A stretch of 44,541 nucleotides of DNA from a virus. A model generated the notes under the pieces. It saw only the letters and a program-made list of their open reading frames with translations. It did no database searches and was not told the origin of the DNA. The stretch lies in IMG/VR virus record IMGVR_UViG_3300042889_001346, positions 1 through 44,541 of that record; one strand, 5' to 3'. The position numbers and the translations under genes were made by a program. Shown piece after piece: positions 25,608-31,253 of this stretch (its first letter is position 1; the number at the start of each line of letters is the position of its first letter).

Positions 25608-25854
25608 ATTTTTCGCCGATTGGTGTGGACCTTGTAAGATCTACGGACCATCTTTTACTCAAGTGAGAGAAGAATTAGAAAGTGATGAGATTACTTTCTT
25701 AGAAATTAATGTTGAAAATGATCCTGAAAATTTAGCAGGTGAATACGGAGTAAGAGGAATTCCTCATACGGTAGTTGTACAAGAGGGAGTAGAACCAAAA
25801 GCTGCATCCGGAAGACTAGGAGTAGAAGAATTAAAAGAATTTATTTTAAACTAA
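25588..25854 (+). CDS. Thioredoxin
   Basis: 88 residues. FFADWCGPCKIYGP gives the canonical WCGPC redox site (Cys13, Cys16), and GVRGIPHTVV supplies the cis-Pro. It is shorter than host thioredoxins (~105 residues) but the fold order is intact. It most likely re-reduces the C-terminal Cys pair of the phage NrdA, as T4 NrdC does. Rejecting a glutaredoxin: the active site is CGPC. Confidence 0.88.
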   Translation: MAKQVIKFFADWCGPCKIYGPSFTQVREELESDEITFLEINVENDPENLAGEYGVRGIPHTVVVQEGVEPKAASGRLGVEELKEFILN

Positions 25855-25866
25855 AAACTAAAACAA

Positions 25867-26175
25867 ATGTTACGTAATCCAAACACAATACCAGCAGGTG
25901 ATACAGTTATCGAGGATCCAATCATGGAGCCATTCTTCATTACGCATTCTTCATCAGGAGGATATACAGTTTACGAAAGAGTAAACAGAGGTAAAGATGA
26001 TAAAGCATATCTGAGAACTGTATGCTATCCAGCCACATTCAATTATGCATTGAGAGCTGTTTCAAAAGAGCTATTAAGTTTTAATAGTAACAAGCACTTT
26101 AAGACAATAAAGGAATATATTGAAACTTGGGACTCTATTGAGCAAAGTATGAAGACAATGACTACTATCGGATAA
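25867..26175 (+). CDS. Unknown protein (102 aa)
   Basis: An even mix of charged and aromatic residues with SSSGGYTVYERVNRG and a helical C-terminus (SNKHFKTIKEYIETWDSIEQSM). No membrane segment. Not recognised. 12 nt downstream of thioredoxin in the same operon. Confidence 0.6.
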   Translation: MLRNPNTIPAGDTVIEDPIMEPFFITHSSSGGYTVYERVNRGKDDKAYLRTVCYPATFNYALRAVSKELLSFNSNKHFKTIKEYIETWDSIEQSMKTMTTIG

Positions 26176-26185
26176 GAAAGAGAAT

Positions 26186-26335
26186 ATGGTAGAGACATTT
26201 AGACATGCGATGGGACTATGTGGAGAGCATTGGCACCCTAATTTATTAAATATTTCTGCATTTTCTGTTGCCTTCGGAGGAAGTATTTCATATATTAAGT
26301 ATAAAATAAAATCATTATGGAAGAAGCAGGATTAA
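26186..26335 (+). CDS. Small protein (49 aa) with one hydrophobic segment
   Basis: ATG 26186 to stop 26333-26335. The product contains TFRHAMGLCGEHWHPN and a hydrophobic stretch (LLNISAFSVAFGGSISYI) ending in basic residues, so it is a likely single-pass membrane protein. It overlaps the next gene by 19 nt, and its second half carries a promoter. Confidence 0.55.
   Translation: MVETFRHAMGLCGEHWHPNLLNISAFSVAFGGSISYIKYKIKSLWKKQD
26268..26298 (+). promoter_or_regulatory. Promoter TTG-N20-TATATTAA inside a small gene
   Basis: TTG 26268-26270, TATATTAA 26291-26298, within the 49-aa gene. A small CCT-TCGG-AGG hairpin starts the spacer. Confidence 0.6.
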
Positions 26336-26520
26336 TATCGTTATACGATTATTTAGGTTATGCAGCCGGGGGTGAATTAGGTAAACAGGTAGCTACAGCT
26401 GCTGCTAAGTCTAAAGAGAAGATTGGCAAAAGAGCAATCAGCAATACTCGATATAAAGGAGAAGTATTGTTATACCGTAGAGAGTTCTTACAAGAGTATT
26501 TTAAAACTCAACAACTATAG
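26317..26520 (+). CDS. Unknown small protein (67 aa)
   Basis: Acidic/hydrophobic N-terminus (EEAGLISLYDYLGYAAGGELG) then a basic helix (AAAKSKEKIGKRAISNTRYKG). Not recognised. It starts 19 nt after the internal promoter. Confidence 0.55.
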   Translation: MEEAGLISLYDYLGYAAGGELGKQVATAAAKSKEKIGKRAISNTRYKGEVLLYRREFLQEYFKTQQL

Positions 26521-26568
26521 CGTTTGCCTATACGCTTAAAATACCTGGCTTATTTAAAATTATAAATT

Positions 26569-27459
26569 ATGTCTAAAAAACATGTTGTAGTATCCTTAAG
26601 TGGAGGAATGGACTCAAGTACATTATTACTTAGATGTCTAAAAGAGTATGATAGTGTAACAGCTATCTCATTTGACTATGGTCAAAAACACAGAGTAGAG
26701 CTAGATAGAGCTCAATCATTGGTGAATTATATAAATTCAAACGATTCTATTGAAGCTAATGGAAGTAATTACATATTTTACCCAAAAGTAAACTATCGCC
26801 AAATCAAACTAGACGGATTAGTTGACTTACTAGATTCAGCTTTAGTAACTGGAGGTGAAGATGTACCAGAAGGTCACTATGCAGAAGATAATATGAAAGC
26901 AACAGTTGTTCCTAACAGAAACAAAATATTTGCTTCTATTACTCAAGCAATAGCTTTATCAGTTGCTCAAAGAACAGGTGAATTTTGTAGTATTGCTTTA
27001 GGTATTCACGCTGGAGATCATGCAATTTATCCTGATTGTAGACAAGAATTCCGTGATGCTGATGATTATGCATTTAGAATAGGAAATTGGGGAGCTGAAA
27101 ATGTAGGGTATTTTACACCTTACTTGAAAGGAGATAAATTTACTATCTTACAAGACGGAGAAGTATTATGTGAAGAATTAGGATTAAATTTTGATGAAGT
27201 TTATAAAAGAACTAACACATCTTATAAACCAATTTGGATACCTGGACCTGAAAGTAACTCAAGAGTAGAAGAAACACTTAGAACTAAATTTGGAGAATGG
27301 TACTCAGATTATAAATCAGCTTCATCAGTTGAAAGAGTAGAAGCATTTATTAAATTAGGAAGAAAAGATCCAGCTCCTTATGCAGACGAAACAGGACCAG
27401 TAACATGGGAACATGTGGTAGCAGAGGTAACAAAAGTATTAGATAACCATAACAATTAA
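26569..27459 (+). CDS. QueC-like 7-cyano-7-deazaguanine synthase homologue lacking zinc cysteines
   Basis: 296 residues. The PP-loop ATPase motif SLSGGMDSST (about 9-18) and SFDYGQKH (about 34-41) followed by VVPNRNKIF and GIHAGDH are characteristic of QueC, which converts CDG to preQ0. In bacterial QueC a C-terminal set of four Cys holds zinc. Here the matching stretch (TNTSYKPIW ... SASSVERVEAF) has Ser or other residues instead, and the protein's four Cys all lie elsewhere. No FolE, QueD or QueE gene is in the window. It may be a diverged enzyme acting in DNA deazaguanine modification, or a PP-loop protein with altered substrate. Confidence 0.75.
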   Translation: MSKKHVVVSLSGGMDSSTLLLRCLKEYDSVTAISFDYGQKHRVELDRAQSLVNYINSNDSIEANGSNYIFYPKVNYRQIKLDGLVDLLDSALVTGGEDVPEGHYAEDNMKATVVPNRNKIFASITQAIALSVAQRTGEFCSIALGIHAGDHAIYPDCRQEFRDADDYAFRIGNWGAENVGYFTPYLKGDKFTILQDGEVLCEELGLNFDEVYKRTNTSYKPIWIPGPESNSRVEETLRTKFGEWYSDYKSASSVERVEAFIKLGRKDPAPYADETGPVTWEHVVAEVTKVLDNHNN

Positions 27460-27463
27460 GATT

Positions 27464-27934
27464 ATGAACGAAACAAACAGCAACTGGCTGACAAACAATC
27501 CTTGTAATATAACTACAACAGGAATAACAACAGGAACATCCACTATAAACGGATACTCAGGAACAACAATATCCGGAAATTCTACAACACATATAAACGG
27601 AACAGTAGGAATGGGATGTATTAATCCTTCAGAAAAACTTACAATATCGGGAACAAACTTTAACCAAGGATTAACCCTACAAGGAAATTCAACAATTAAT
27701 TATTCAACAAATCAAATTCAAAATAACATGGCACCAAGACAAGTACAAGTAGCAGTATTCACAATCACAAGAGATGTAGATACAAATGAAATCAATTCAA
27801 CAACATTTGTAAAAGAATTATGGGTTGAGCAAAAAAACGGAACATCAATCGATTTAATTGTTGCAAAAAAATTAGATAAAGATTTTGATCCTGAATTTAC
27901 AATTATTAAAGTACTTTCAACAGTATCTTTTTAA
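27464..27934 (+). CDS. Fibre-like Asn/Thr-rich protein
   Basis: 156 residues. The first ~90 are Thr/Asn/Gly/Ile repeats with short beta-strand units (TTGITTGTSTINGYSG-type), like a beta-helix or tail-fibre shaft. The last ~65 are more globular (RQVQVAVFTITRDVD, then LWVEQKNGTSIDLIVAKKLDK). No chaperone or receptor domain recognised. It follows the QueC-like gene by 4 nt. Confidence 0.55.
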   Translation: MNETNSNWLTNNPCNITTTGITTGTSTINGYSGTTISGNSTTHINGTVGMGCINPSEKLTISGTNFNQGLTLQGNSTINYSTNQIQNNMAPRQVQVAVFTITRDVDTNEINSTTFVKELWVEQKNGTSIDLIVAKKLDKDFDPEFTIIKVLSTVSF

Positions 27935-27942
27935 TAAAAAAG

Positions 27943-27973
27943 TTGCTCAATTGAATTAAAGTTCGTATCTTTA
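27943..27973 (+). promoter_or_regulatory. Promoter TTG-N20-TATCTTTA (lipoprotein gene)
   Basis: TTG 27943-27945, TATCTTTA 27966-27973, 30 nt ahead of the lipoprotein ATG. It may also feed the structured RNA downstream. Confidence 0.7.
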
Positions 27974-28002
27974 AGTATTATTAATAACAAAAGAAAGTAA
28001 AA

Positions 28003-28203
28003 ATGAAAAAAGTATTTTTAGTATTAGCATTAGTATCAGCAGTATTAGTGTCTTGTAAAAAAGTAGAAGCACCTGCAAGATTAACAACAGTAGACTCAAC
28101 AGCAGTAGTAGTTGATTCAGCATCAGTTGATACAACAGAAGAAGGTGCAATCATTGAAACTGAAAAAGTTCAGGATTCAATCGACGCTGCAACCACAAAG
28201 TAA
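28003..28203 (+). CDS. Small lipoprotein (66 aa)
   Basis: Signal peptide KKVFLVLALVSAVLVSC with the lipobox Cys at residue 18 (LVSC), then an acidic, Thr/Val/Asp-rich mature part. Small surface lipoproteins of phages often mediate superinfection exclusion; that role is inferred from type only. Confidence 0.65.
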   Translation: MKKVFLVLALVSAVLVSCKKVEAPARLTTVDSTAVVVDSASVDTTEEGAIIETEKVQDSIDAATTK

Positions 28204-28503
28204 AACACACCCCAGTAGATAGGTCCGCCAAGAAAGTCTTTAAACAACGTGGGAACTGCGGCTCTCCCAATGTGGCTGGAATGTTTTAAAATTACCAATG
28301 CTCGCTGTTAATTGAGAAGTAGAGTGTATTAATTTCCGAACAAGGGTTTATAGTAGGAAGGCGTCACTTATTGCACTCAATCAGAAACCCTGAAAGACCA
28401 AGGTTGGTAAAAAAAGAATCGGTTAGTGTCAACGGGAAAGTTCCTGCTAGGGTTAACATGGACGATAAGTCTGGATGAGGGTTCGAATCCCTCACCGATT
28501 CCA
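28204..28503 (+). ncRNA. Structured non-coding RNA ending in a tRNA-like 3' domain
   Basis: A 300-nt gap without a credible gene. Visible pairings: TGGGA/TCCCA around 28251-28270, AGGGTTT/AAACCCT enclosing about 28346-28392, and, at the end, an 8-bp helix GAATCGGT (28416-28423) with ACCGATTC (28494-28501). This helix encloses a perfect T-arm (GAGGG-TTCGAAT-CCCTC, 28477-28493) and an encoded CCA (28501-28503). The 70 nt before the T-arm do not form a normal D-arm and anticodon arm. It could be a deviant tRNA, or the tRNA-like domain of a longer RNA; a tmRNA is not supported because no tag frame ending ALAA was found. Confidence 0.5.
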
Positions 28504-28512
28504 AATTTTAAG

Positions 28513-28526
28513 ATTACCGTTCTTTG
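28513..28526 (+). repeat. Left arm of a 14-bp perfect inverted repeat
   Basis: ATTACCGTTCTTTG, matched by its complement at 28861-28874. The two arms flank the gene 28545-28853 exactly. Confidence 0.7.
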
Positions 28527-28544
28527 AATTTAAAAAACAAAACT

Positions 28545-28853
28545 ATGGAACAAATTTTAGCATTTGTTTTAGGTGTTAGTATAGCTCTTCTTGTATGGGG
28601 AGTTGTGGTAGCGTTTAAGACAGTAAAGAAAGTAAAGCAGATTGAACAAAAGATTGCAGGACATCAAGAGTGGATTCAAAGAAACGATGAGATGGTGAAT
28701 CGTAGAATAGATCAAGAAGTTGATCGAACAAATAATGTCTTCAATGACTGTATCAGACATACAGATTCAAGAGTAGATAAATTAGAACAAAAACTTACAT
28801 CAATTGACAGAAACGGATGTGAGCCAGTTAAAGACAAGTTATTAAAAGGATAA
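28545..28853 (+). CDS. Small membrane protein with coiled coil, flanked by inverted repeats
   Basis: 102 residues from ATG 28545 (an upstream TTG lies in the inverted repeat and is less likely). N-terminal membrane segment (LAFVLGVSIALLVWGVVVAF), then a charged helix (KTVKKVKQIEQKIAGHQEWI) and a polar tail with two Cys. No family recognised. The flanking 14-bp repeat is unusual for this genome. Confidence 0.6.
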   Translation: MEQILAFVLGVSIALLVWGVVVAFKTVKKVKQIEQKIAGHQEWIQRNDEMVNRRIDQEVDRTNNVFNDCIRHTDSRVDKLEQKLTSIDRNGCEPVKDKLLKG

Positions 28854-28860
28854 ATTAACC

Positions 28861-28874
28861 CAAAGAACGGTAAT
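28861..28874 (-). repeat. Right arm of the 14-bp inverted repeat
   Basis: CAAAGAACGGTAAT on the plus strand. It starts 7 nt after the stop of the flanked gene and touches the apparent start of the SGNH hydrolase frame. Confidence 0.7.
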
Positions 28875-28875
28875 T

Positions 28876-29367
28876 ATTAAAAAACTATTATACATAATAT
28901 ATTTCATCCCATTACTATGCTATTCTCAGAATATCATAATAGGAGACTCACAAACACCTTACATTGATAAAAATTCAAATAAGGTAGAAAAAGTAAGCTC
29001 TTTATGGAAGGGAGGGATAGGAGTTGATAAATTGACCTCAATGGTTTCAAATTATAAAACATCTCCTAAAGTAAAAAATATAATTTTATGTATAGGAACA
29101 AATAACAATTTCCGAACAGGAAATATTAAAGAATTATTCAAAGCAGTAAAGAAAACTTTTCCAAATGCTACCATTTATGTAATAAAAGGATCATGGGGTT
29201 GGGGAGGAAACAAAAGAATAACAGAAGAAAAAGTAAATAATTATTACAAACAATACGAAAAAGAAGGAGGAATCATAATAAATCCAGCAATAGGAAGAAA
29301 TGAACCTCACCAGAATTTAACAGTTTATAAAACAATAGGACAACAATTGGATAATATTTTAAAATAA
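28876..29367 (+). CDS. Secreted SGNH/GDSL-type hydrolase with a non-ATG start
   Basis: The open frame from 28846 contains no ATG, GTG or TTG until 29032, yet the codons before that encode a good signal peptide (KKLLYIIYFIPLLCYSQ) and the catalytic block I (IIIGDSQTPY). I therefore place the start at ATT 28876, one base away from ATG. Block II Gly (KGGIGVDKL), block III GTNN and a late NEPHQN (catalytic His) follow, as expected for SGNH hydrolases acting on esters or acetyl groups of glycans. Length 163 residues. It could be a real ATT start or a gene that lost its start codon near the inverted repeat. Confidence 0.6.
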   Translation: MKKLLYIIYFIPLLCYSQNIIIGDSQTPYIDKNSNKVEKVSSLWKGGIGVDKLTSMVSNYKTSPKVKNIILCIGTNNNFRTGNIKELFKAVKKTFPNATIYVIKGSWGWGGNKRITEEKVNNYYKQYEKEGGIIINPAIGRNEPHQNLTVYKTIGQQLDNILK

Positions 29368-29379
29368 TTTATTTAATAG

Positions 29380-29410
29380 TTGGTTTGGAAAGGAAAAGTT
29401 CATATATTTA
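29380..29410 (+). promoter_or_regulatory. Promoter TTG-N20-TATATTTA
   Basis: TTG 29380-29382, TATATTTA 29403-29410; drives the 46-aa gene. Confidence 0.7.
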
Positions 29411-29428
29411 TATATAGAAACAAATAAA

Positions 29429-29569
29429 ATGAAAGCACAACAAAACATACATCAACTTAATCTTACAGCGCAGAGAGCCATTAGTATATGGTCGGATTCG
29501 TTATGTGGAGATGTGATTGTAGGCTTTACGTATAATAACGAACCGAAAAAAGGCAAGACCGGGGTATGA
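29429..29569 (+). CDS. Small unknown protein (46 aa)
   Basis: ATG 29429 to TGA 29567-29569, bounded by its own promoter and terminator, which is good support for a short gene. The product contains RAISIWSDSLCGDVIVGF and ends in a basic stretch. Not recognised. Confidence 0.6.
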   Translation: MKAQQNIHQLNLTAQRAISIWSDSLCGDVIVGFTYNNEPKKGKTGV

Positions 29570-29602
29570 TATAATTAACTTATACATATAAATTCTAATA
29601 AG

Positions 29603-29636
29603 AACCCGGATCAAATAAAAAAGATTCGGGTTTTTT
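29603..29636 (+). terminator. Rho-independent terminator before the tRNA array
   Basis: AACCCGGA paired with TTCGGGTT (one G-T) across a 14-nt loop, followed by a T run. It isolates the tRNA operon. Confidence 0.8.
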
Positions 29637-29648
29637 ATTTAAAAAAAG

Positions 29649-29679
29649 TTGCTAGAAAGAATTAAAGATCGTATCTTTA
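29649..29679 (+). promoter_or_regulatory. Promoter TTG-N20-TATCTTTA of the first tRNA cluster
   Basis: TTG 29649-29651, TATCTTTA 29672-29679; the first tRNA begins 51 nt downstream. Confidence 0.75.
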
Positions 29680-29729
29680 GGTATATAAATAAAGAATAAG
29701 AGTTCATTGACATATTGGATAAAGCATAA

Positions 29730-29813
29730 GGAAGGCGGCCGAATGGACGAGGAGCTTGTCTTGAAAACAAGTAGCGGGTAACACCGTTGTGGGTTCGATT
29801 CCCATGTCTTCCT
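29730..29813 (+). tRNA. tRNA-Ser(TGA)
   Basis: Acceptor GGAAGGC/GTCTTCC, anticodon loop CTTGAAA, long variable arm and T-loop TTCGATT. CCA is not encoded, as for most of the array. Confidence 0.92.
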
Positions 29814-29819
29814 CAATAT

Positions 29820-29891
29820 TGGCTTATAGTGTAACGGTTAGCACAAAACACTTTGACTGTTTTAGTCTAGGTTCGAATCCTAGTAAGCCAA
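29820..29891 (+). tRNA. tRNA-Gln(TTG)
   Basis: Acceptor TGGCTTA/TAAGCCA, anticodon stem AAACA/TGTTT with loop CTTTGAC, T-loop TTCGAAT. All arms pair well. Confidence 0.92.
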
Positions 29892-29900
29892 CAATAATTT

Positions 29901-29976
29901 CGGGTAGTAGAGGAGTCTGGTTTATCTCGCTGGCCTTGGACGCTAGAGCACGCAGGTTCGAATCCTGCTTACCCGA
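29901..29976 (+). tRNA. tRNA-Pro(TGG)
   Basis: Acceptor CGGGTAG/TTACCCG, anticodon loop CTTGGAC, T-arm GCAGG/CCTGC with TTCGAAT. Confidence 0.92.
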
Positions 29977-29982
29977 CGAATT

Positions 29983-30054
29983 GCCCCTATAACTTAACGG
30001 CTAAAGTACTATACTTTTAATATAGGAATCCAAGTTCGATTCTTGGTGGGGGTA
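29983..30054 (+). tRNA. tRNA-Lys(TTT)
   Basis: Acceptor GCCCCTA/TGGGGGT with two G-T pairs, anticodon stem CTATA/TATAG with loop CTTTTAA, T-loop TTCGATT. Confidence 0.9.
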
Positions 30055-30059
30055 CAAAA

Positions 30060-30155
30060 GCTACATACACAACCTTACAATCTCTCAGTTAAAAGCTGTT
30101 GTAAGATCAAGTAATAAGCCAATATGCTTGTTAGTTGTGATCAGGTGTAGCACCA
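30060..30155 (+). ncRNA. Spacer RNA A: three-way junction closed by an acceptor-like stem with ACCA
   Basis: GCTACA (30060-30065) pairs with TGTAGC (30146-30151), directly followed by ACCA. Inside: CACAAC/GTTGTG (30068-30073/30134-30139), CTTACAA/TTGTAAG (30074-30080/30099-30105) and AAGC/GCTT (30116-30119/30126-30129). It has an acceptor-like end but no T-arm. The next tRNA starts at the base after ACCA. Confidence 0.4.
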
Positions 30156-30226
30156 GCCTCGTTGGCGTAATGGGAGCGTATTTCTTTTACATGGAAATGG
30201 CAGTAGTTCGATTCTACTACGAGGTA
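30156..30226 (+). tRNA. tRNA-Val(TAC)
   Basis: Acceptor GCCTCGT/ACGAGGT, anticodon loop TTTACAT with a stem containing a T-G pair, T-arm GTAGT/CTACT with TTCGATT. Confidence 0.85.
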
Positions 30227-30246
30227 CAAAATTCTGGGTAGCAAGT

Positions 30247-30306
30247 AAAATACCGGCAAGTATTTTCAAGTCTATATGGAGTCTATTATGAGTTATTAAT
30301 TTGCCG
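30247..30306 (+). ncRNA. Spacer RNA B: H-type pseudoknot candidate
   Basis: Hairpin AAAATAC-CGGCAA-GTATTTT (30247-30266), whose whole six-base loop is complementary to TTGCCG at 30301-30306. This is a classic pseudoknot geometry in a 99-nt gap between tRNAs. Confidence 0.4.
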
Positions 30307-30325
30307 ATGAAAGCTTGTTATAGTT

Positions 30326-30397
30326 TCGTTCTTGGTAGATTGGTGACTACGCTGCCCGCGGAGGGTGGAGAAGCAGGTTCGATTCCTGTAGAATGAT
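30326..30397 (+). tRNA. tRNA with unusual anticodon loop (apparent CGG, no U33)
   Basis: Acceptor TCGTTCT/AGAATGA, D-arm GTAG/CTAC, T-arm GCAGG/CCTGT with TTCGATT all fold. The anticodon stem CTGCC/GGTGG encloses CGCGGAG, giving CGG (Pro) at 34-36 but G instead of the near-universal U at 33. Identity is therefore uncertain. Confidence 0.6.
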
Positions 30398-30403
30398 CAA
30401 ATT

Positions 30404-30484
30404 GGGATGCTTCAGTCACTGGTGTGATAAGCGGTCTGTAAAATCGTTCTGTAAGAAGGTGTGGTTCGATTCCACAGTGTCCCA
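30404..30484 (+). tRNA. tRNA-Tyr(GTA)
   Basis: Acceptor GGGATGC/GTGTCCC, loop CTGTAAA, class II variable arm as expected for bacterial tRNA-Tyr, T-loop TTCGATT. Confidence 0.9.
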
Positions 30485-30492
30485 CAAATATG

Positions 30493-30538
30493 GAATAACA
30501 TCGCTCCCGTAATGCCATGGCTTGTATACGAGTGACGG
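30493..30538 (+). other. Hairpin-forming spacer between tRNA-Tyr and tRNA-Phe
   Basis: CTCCCGT pairs with ACGGGAG across about 25 nt that include the self-complementary GCCATGGC and GTATAC. Possibly a processing signal or a remnant of a tRNA. Confidence 0.35.
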
Positions 30539-30546
30539 GAGACAAT

Positions 30547-30619
30547 GGACCTTTGGTATAGCTGGTGCGTACGCTAGTCTGAAGAACTAGAGGAGTAGGT
30601 TCGATTCCTACAGGGTCCA
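30547..30619 (+). tRNA. tRNA-Phe(GAA)
   Basis: Acceptor GGACCTT/AGGGTCC, anticodon stem CTAGT/ACTAG with loop CTGAAGA, T-loop TTCGATT. Confidence 0.92.
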
Positions 30620-30696
30620 CGAAGTAGAGAGGTATGGGTTCGAGTCCCATCCGGGCCGTTAGCGGCGCGGTAGTATAACGGTAGTAACGCTTTCTT
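30620..30696 (+). other. tRNA halves in reversed order (permuted tRNA or remnant)
   Basis: A 3' half comes first: T-arm ATGGG-TTCGAGT-CCCAT (30634-30650) and acceptor strand CCGGGCC plus G (30651-30658). Then comes a 5' half: GGCGCGG (30664-30670), TA and a D-arm containing TATAACGGTAGTA, running into tRNA-Asn. The two acceptor strands pair except for one G-G. Either a circularly permuted tRNA gene or the scar of a recombination between tRNAs. Confidence 0.35.
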
Positions 30697-30768
30697 GGGT
30701 TTGTCGTATAACGGCTATTACGGATGACTGTTAATCATCTTATGAAGGTTCGATTCCTTCCAGGCCCG
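30697..30768 (+). tRNA. tRNA-Asn(GTT)
   Basis: Acceptor GGGTTTG/CAGGCCC (two G-T pairs), anticodon stem GATGA/TCATC with loop CTGTTAA, T-arm GAAGG/CCTTC. Confidence 0.9.
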
Positions 30769-30774
30769 CAAAAT

Positions 30775-30848
30775 AGGTAATTAGCTCAATTGGTTAGAGC
30801 ACTCGCCTGATACGTGAGAGGTTATAGGTTCGATTCCTATATTACCTA
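30775..30848 (+). tRNA. tRNA-Ile(GAT)
   Basis: Acceptor AGGTAAT/ATTACCT, D-arm GCTC/GAGC, anticodon loop CTGATAC, T-loop TTCGATT. Confidence 0.93.
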
Positions 30849-30853
30849 CAAAG

Positions 30854-30936
30854 GGAAAGTAAATCAACTAGGAGTTGAGACCGCTTGCTAAGCGTATCGT
30901 GCCTTCGGGCATGGGGTTCGATACCTCTGCTTTCCT
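30854..30936 (+). tRNA. tRNA-Ser(GCT)
   Basis: Acceptor GGAAAGT/GCTTTCC, loop TTGCTAA and a class II variable arm (GTGCC-TTC-GGGCAT). The anticodon stem is weak: only its three inner pairs form. Confidence 0.85.
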
Positions 30937-31040
30937 CAAAAAAACCTCCTCACCGTCCTCACAACGCATCTAAGGAATGCAGGAGAAGGAAGTACGAACG
31001 GGGCCCCGTGGTAAGACACATTAAAATCAGATAGTACAGC

Positions 31041-31063
31041 GATAGGGTAAGAGGTTCCCTATC
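31041..31063 (+). other. Strong hairpin upstream of the Met-like tRNA
   Basis: GATAGGG/CCCTATC, 7 pairs, 9-nt loop. It lies in the 130-nt gap (30937-31067), which otherwise shows GCAT/ATGC and TCCT/AGGA pairings near 30967-31000 and no gene. Confidence 0.4.
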
Positions 31064-31067
31064 AACT

Positions 31068-31136
31068 ACCGACTTGATCTAGGATCGAGAATATCTCATA
31101 AGTATTCTCAGACAAGAGCGTAACTTGTAGTCGGTA
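31068..31136 (+). tRNA. Deviant tRNA-Met-like RNA (CAT), no TTCRA T-loop
   Basis: Perfect acceptor ACCGACT/AGTCGGT plus discriminator A. D-arm reduced to GATC-TAG-GATC. Anticodon arm GAGAATAT/GTATTCTC with the standard Met loop CTCATAA. T-arm ACAAG/CTTGT with a 7-nt loop AGCGTAA instead of TTCRANY; variable region only 2 nt. The geometry is tRNA-like but resembles reduced mitochondrial tRNAs. Confidence 0.55.
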
Positions 31137-31138
31137 CT

Positions 31139-31248
31139 AAATTATATGGGTAGGTAGGAAGTTAAGAAACGTTTCTCAAAAAACGACTTAATGAGGTAAA
31201 GCGTTAGAGTAGTAAAATTGAGTAAGCGTTATTAAAGTAGTATAATTT
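31139..31248 (+). ncRNA. Spacer RNA D closed by an 8-bp helix
   Basis: AAATTATA (31139-31146) pairs with TATAATTT (31241-31248). The interior contains the palindrome GAAACGTTTC and further short pairings. AT-only closing stems are weak evidence alone. Confidence 0.3.
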
Positions 31249-31253
31249 TATAT

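Noticed and set aside
26521-26568. Promoter before the QueC-like gene
   Set aside because: A TTTG and a TATTTAAA are present, but the spacing is 24 nt and does not fit the invariant 20-nt spacer.
28204-28503. tmRNA or group I intron
   Set aside because: No tag frame ending ALAA-like and no matching conserved group I core (Q/R/S elements) could be recognised; left as unclassified RNA.
28524-28544. TTG start for the inverted-repeat-flanked membrane protein
   Set aside because: It lies in the repeat arm, and the ATG at 28545 starts directly at the membrane segment.
30318-30650. Minus-strand frame with repeated GIEP-type motifs
   Set aside because: This is the well-known false protein made by translating the antisense of tRNA T-arms and acceptors; it covers three tRNAs. 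The same applies to 32955-33155 (minus) and 29789-29992 (plus).
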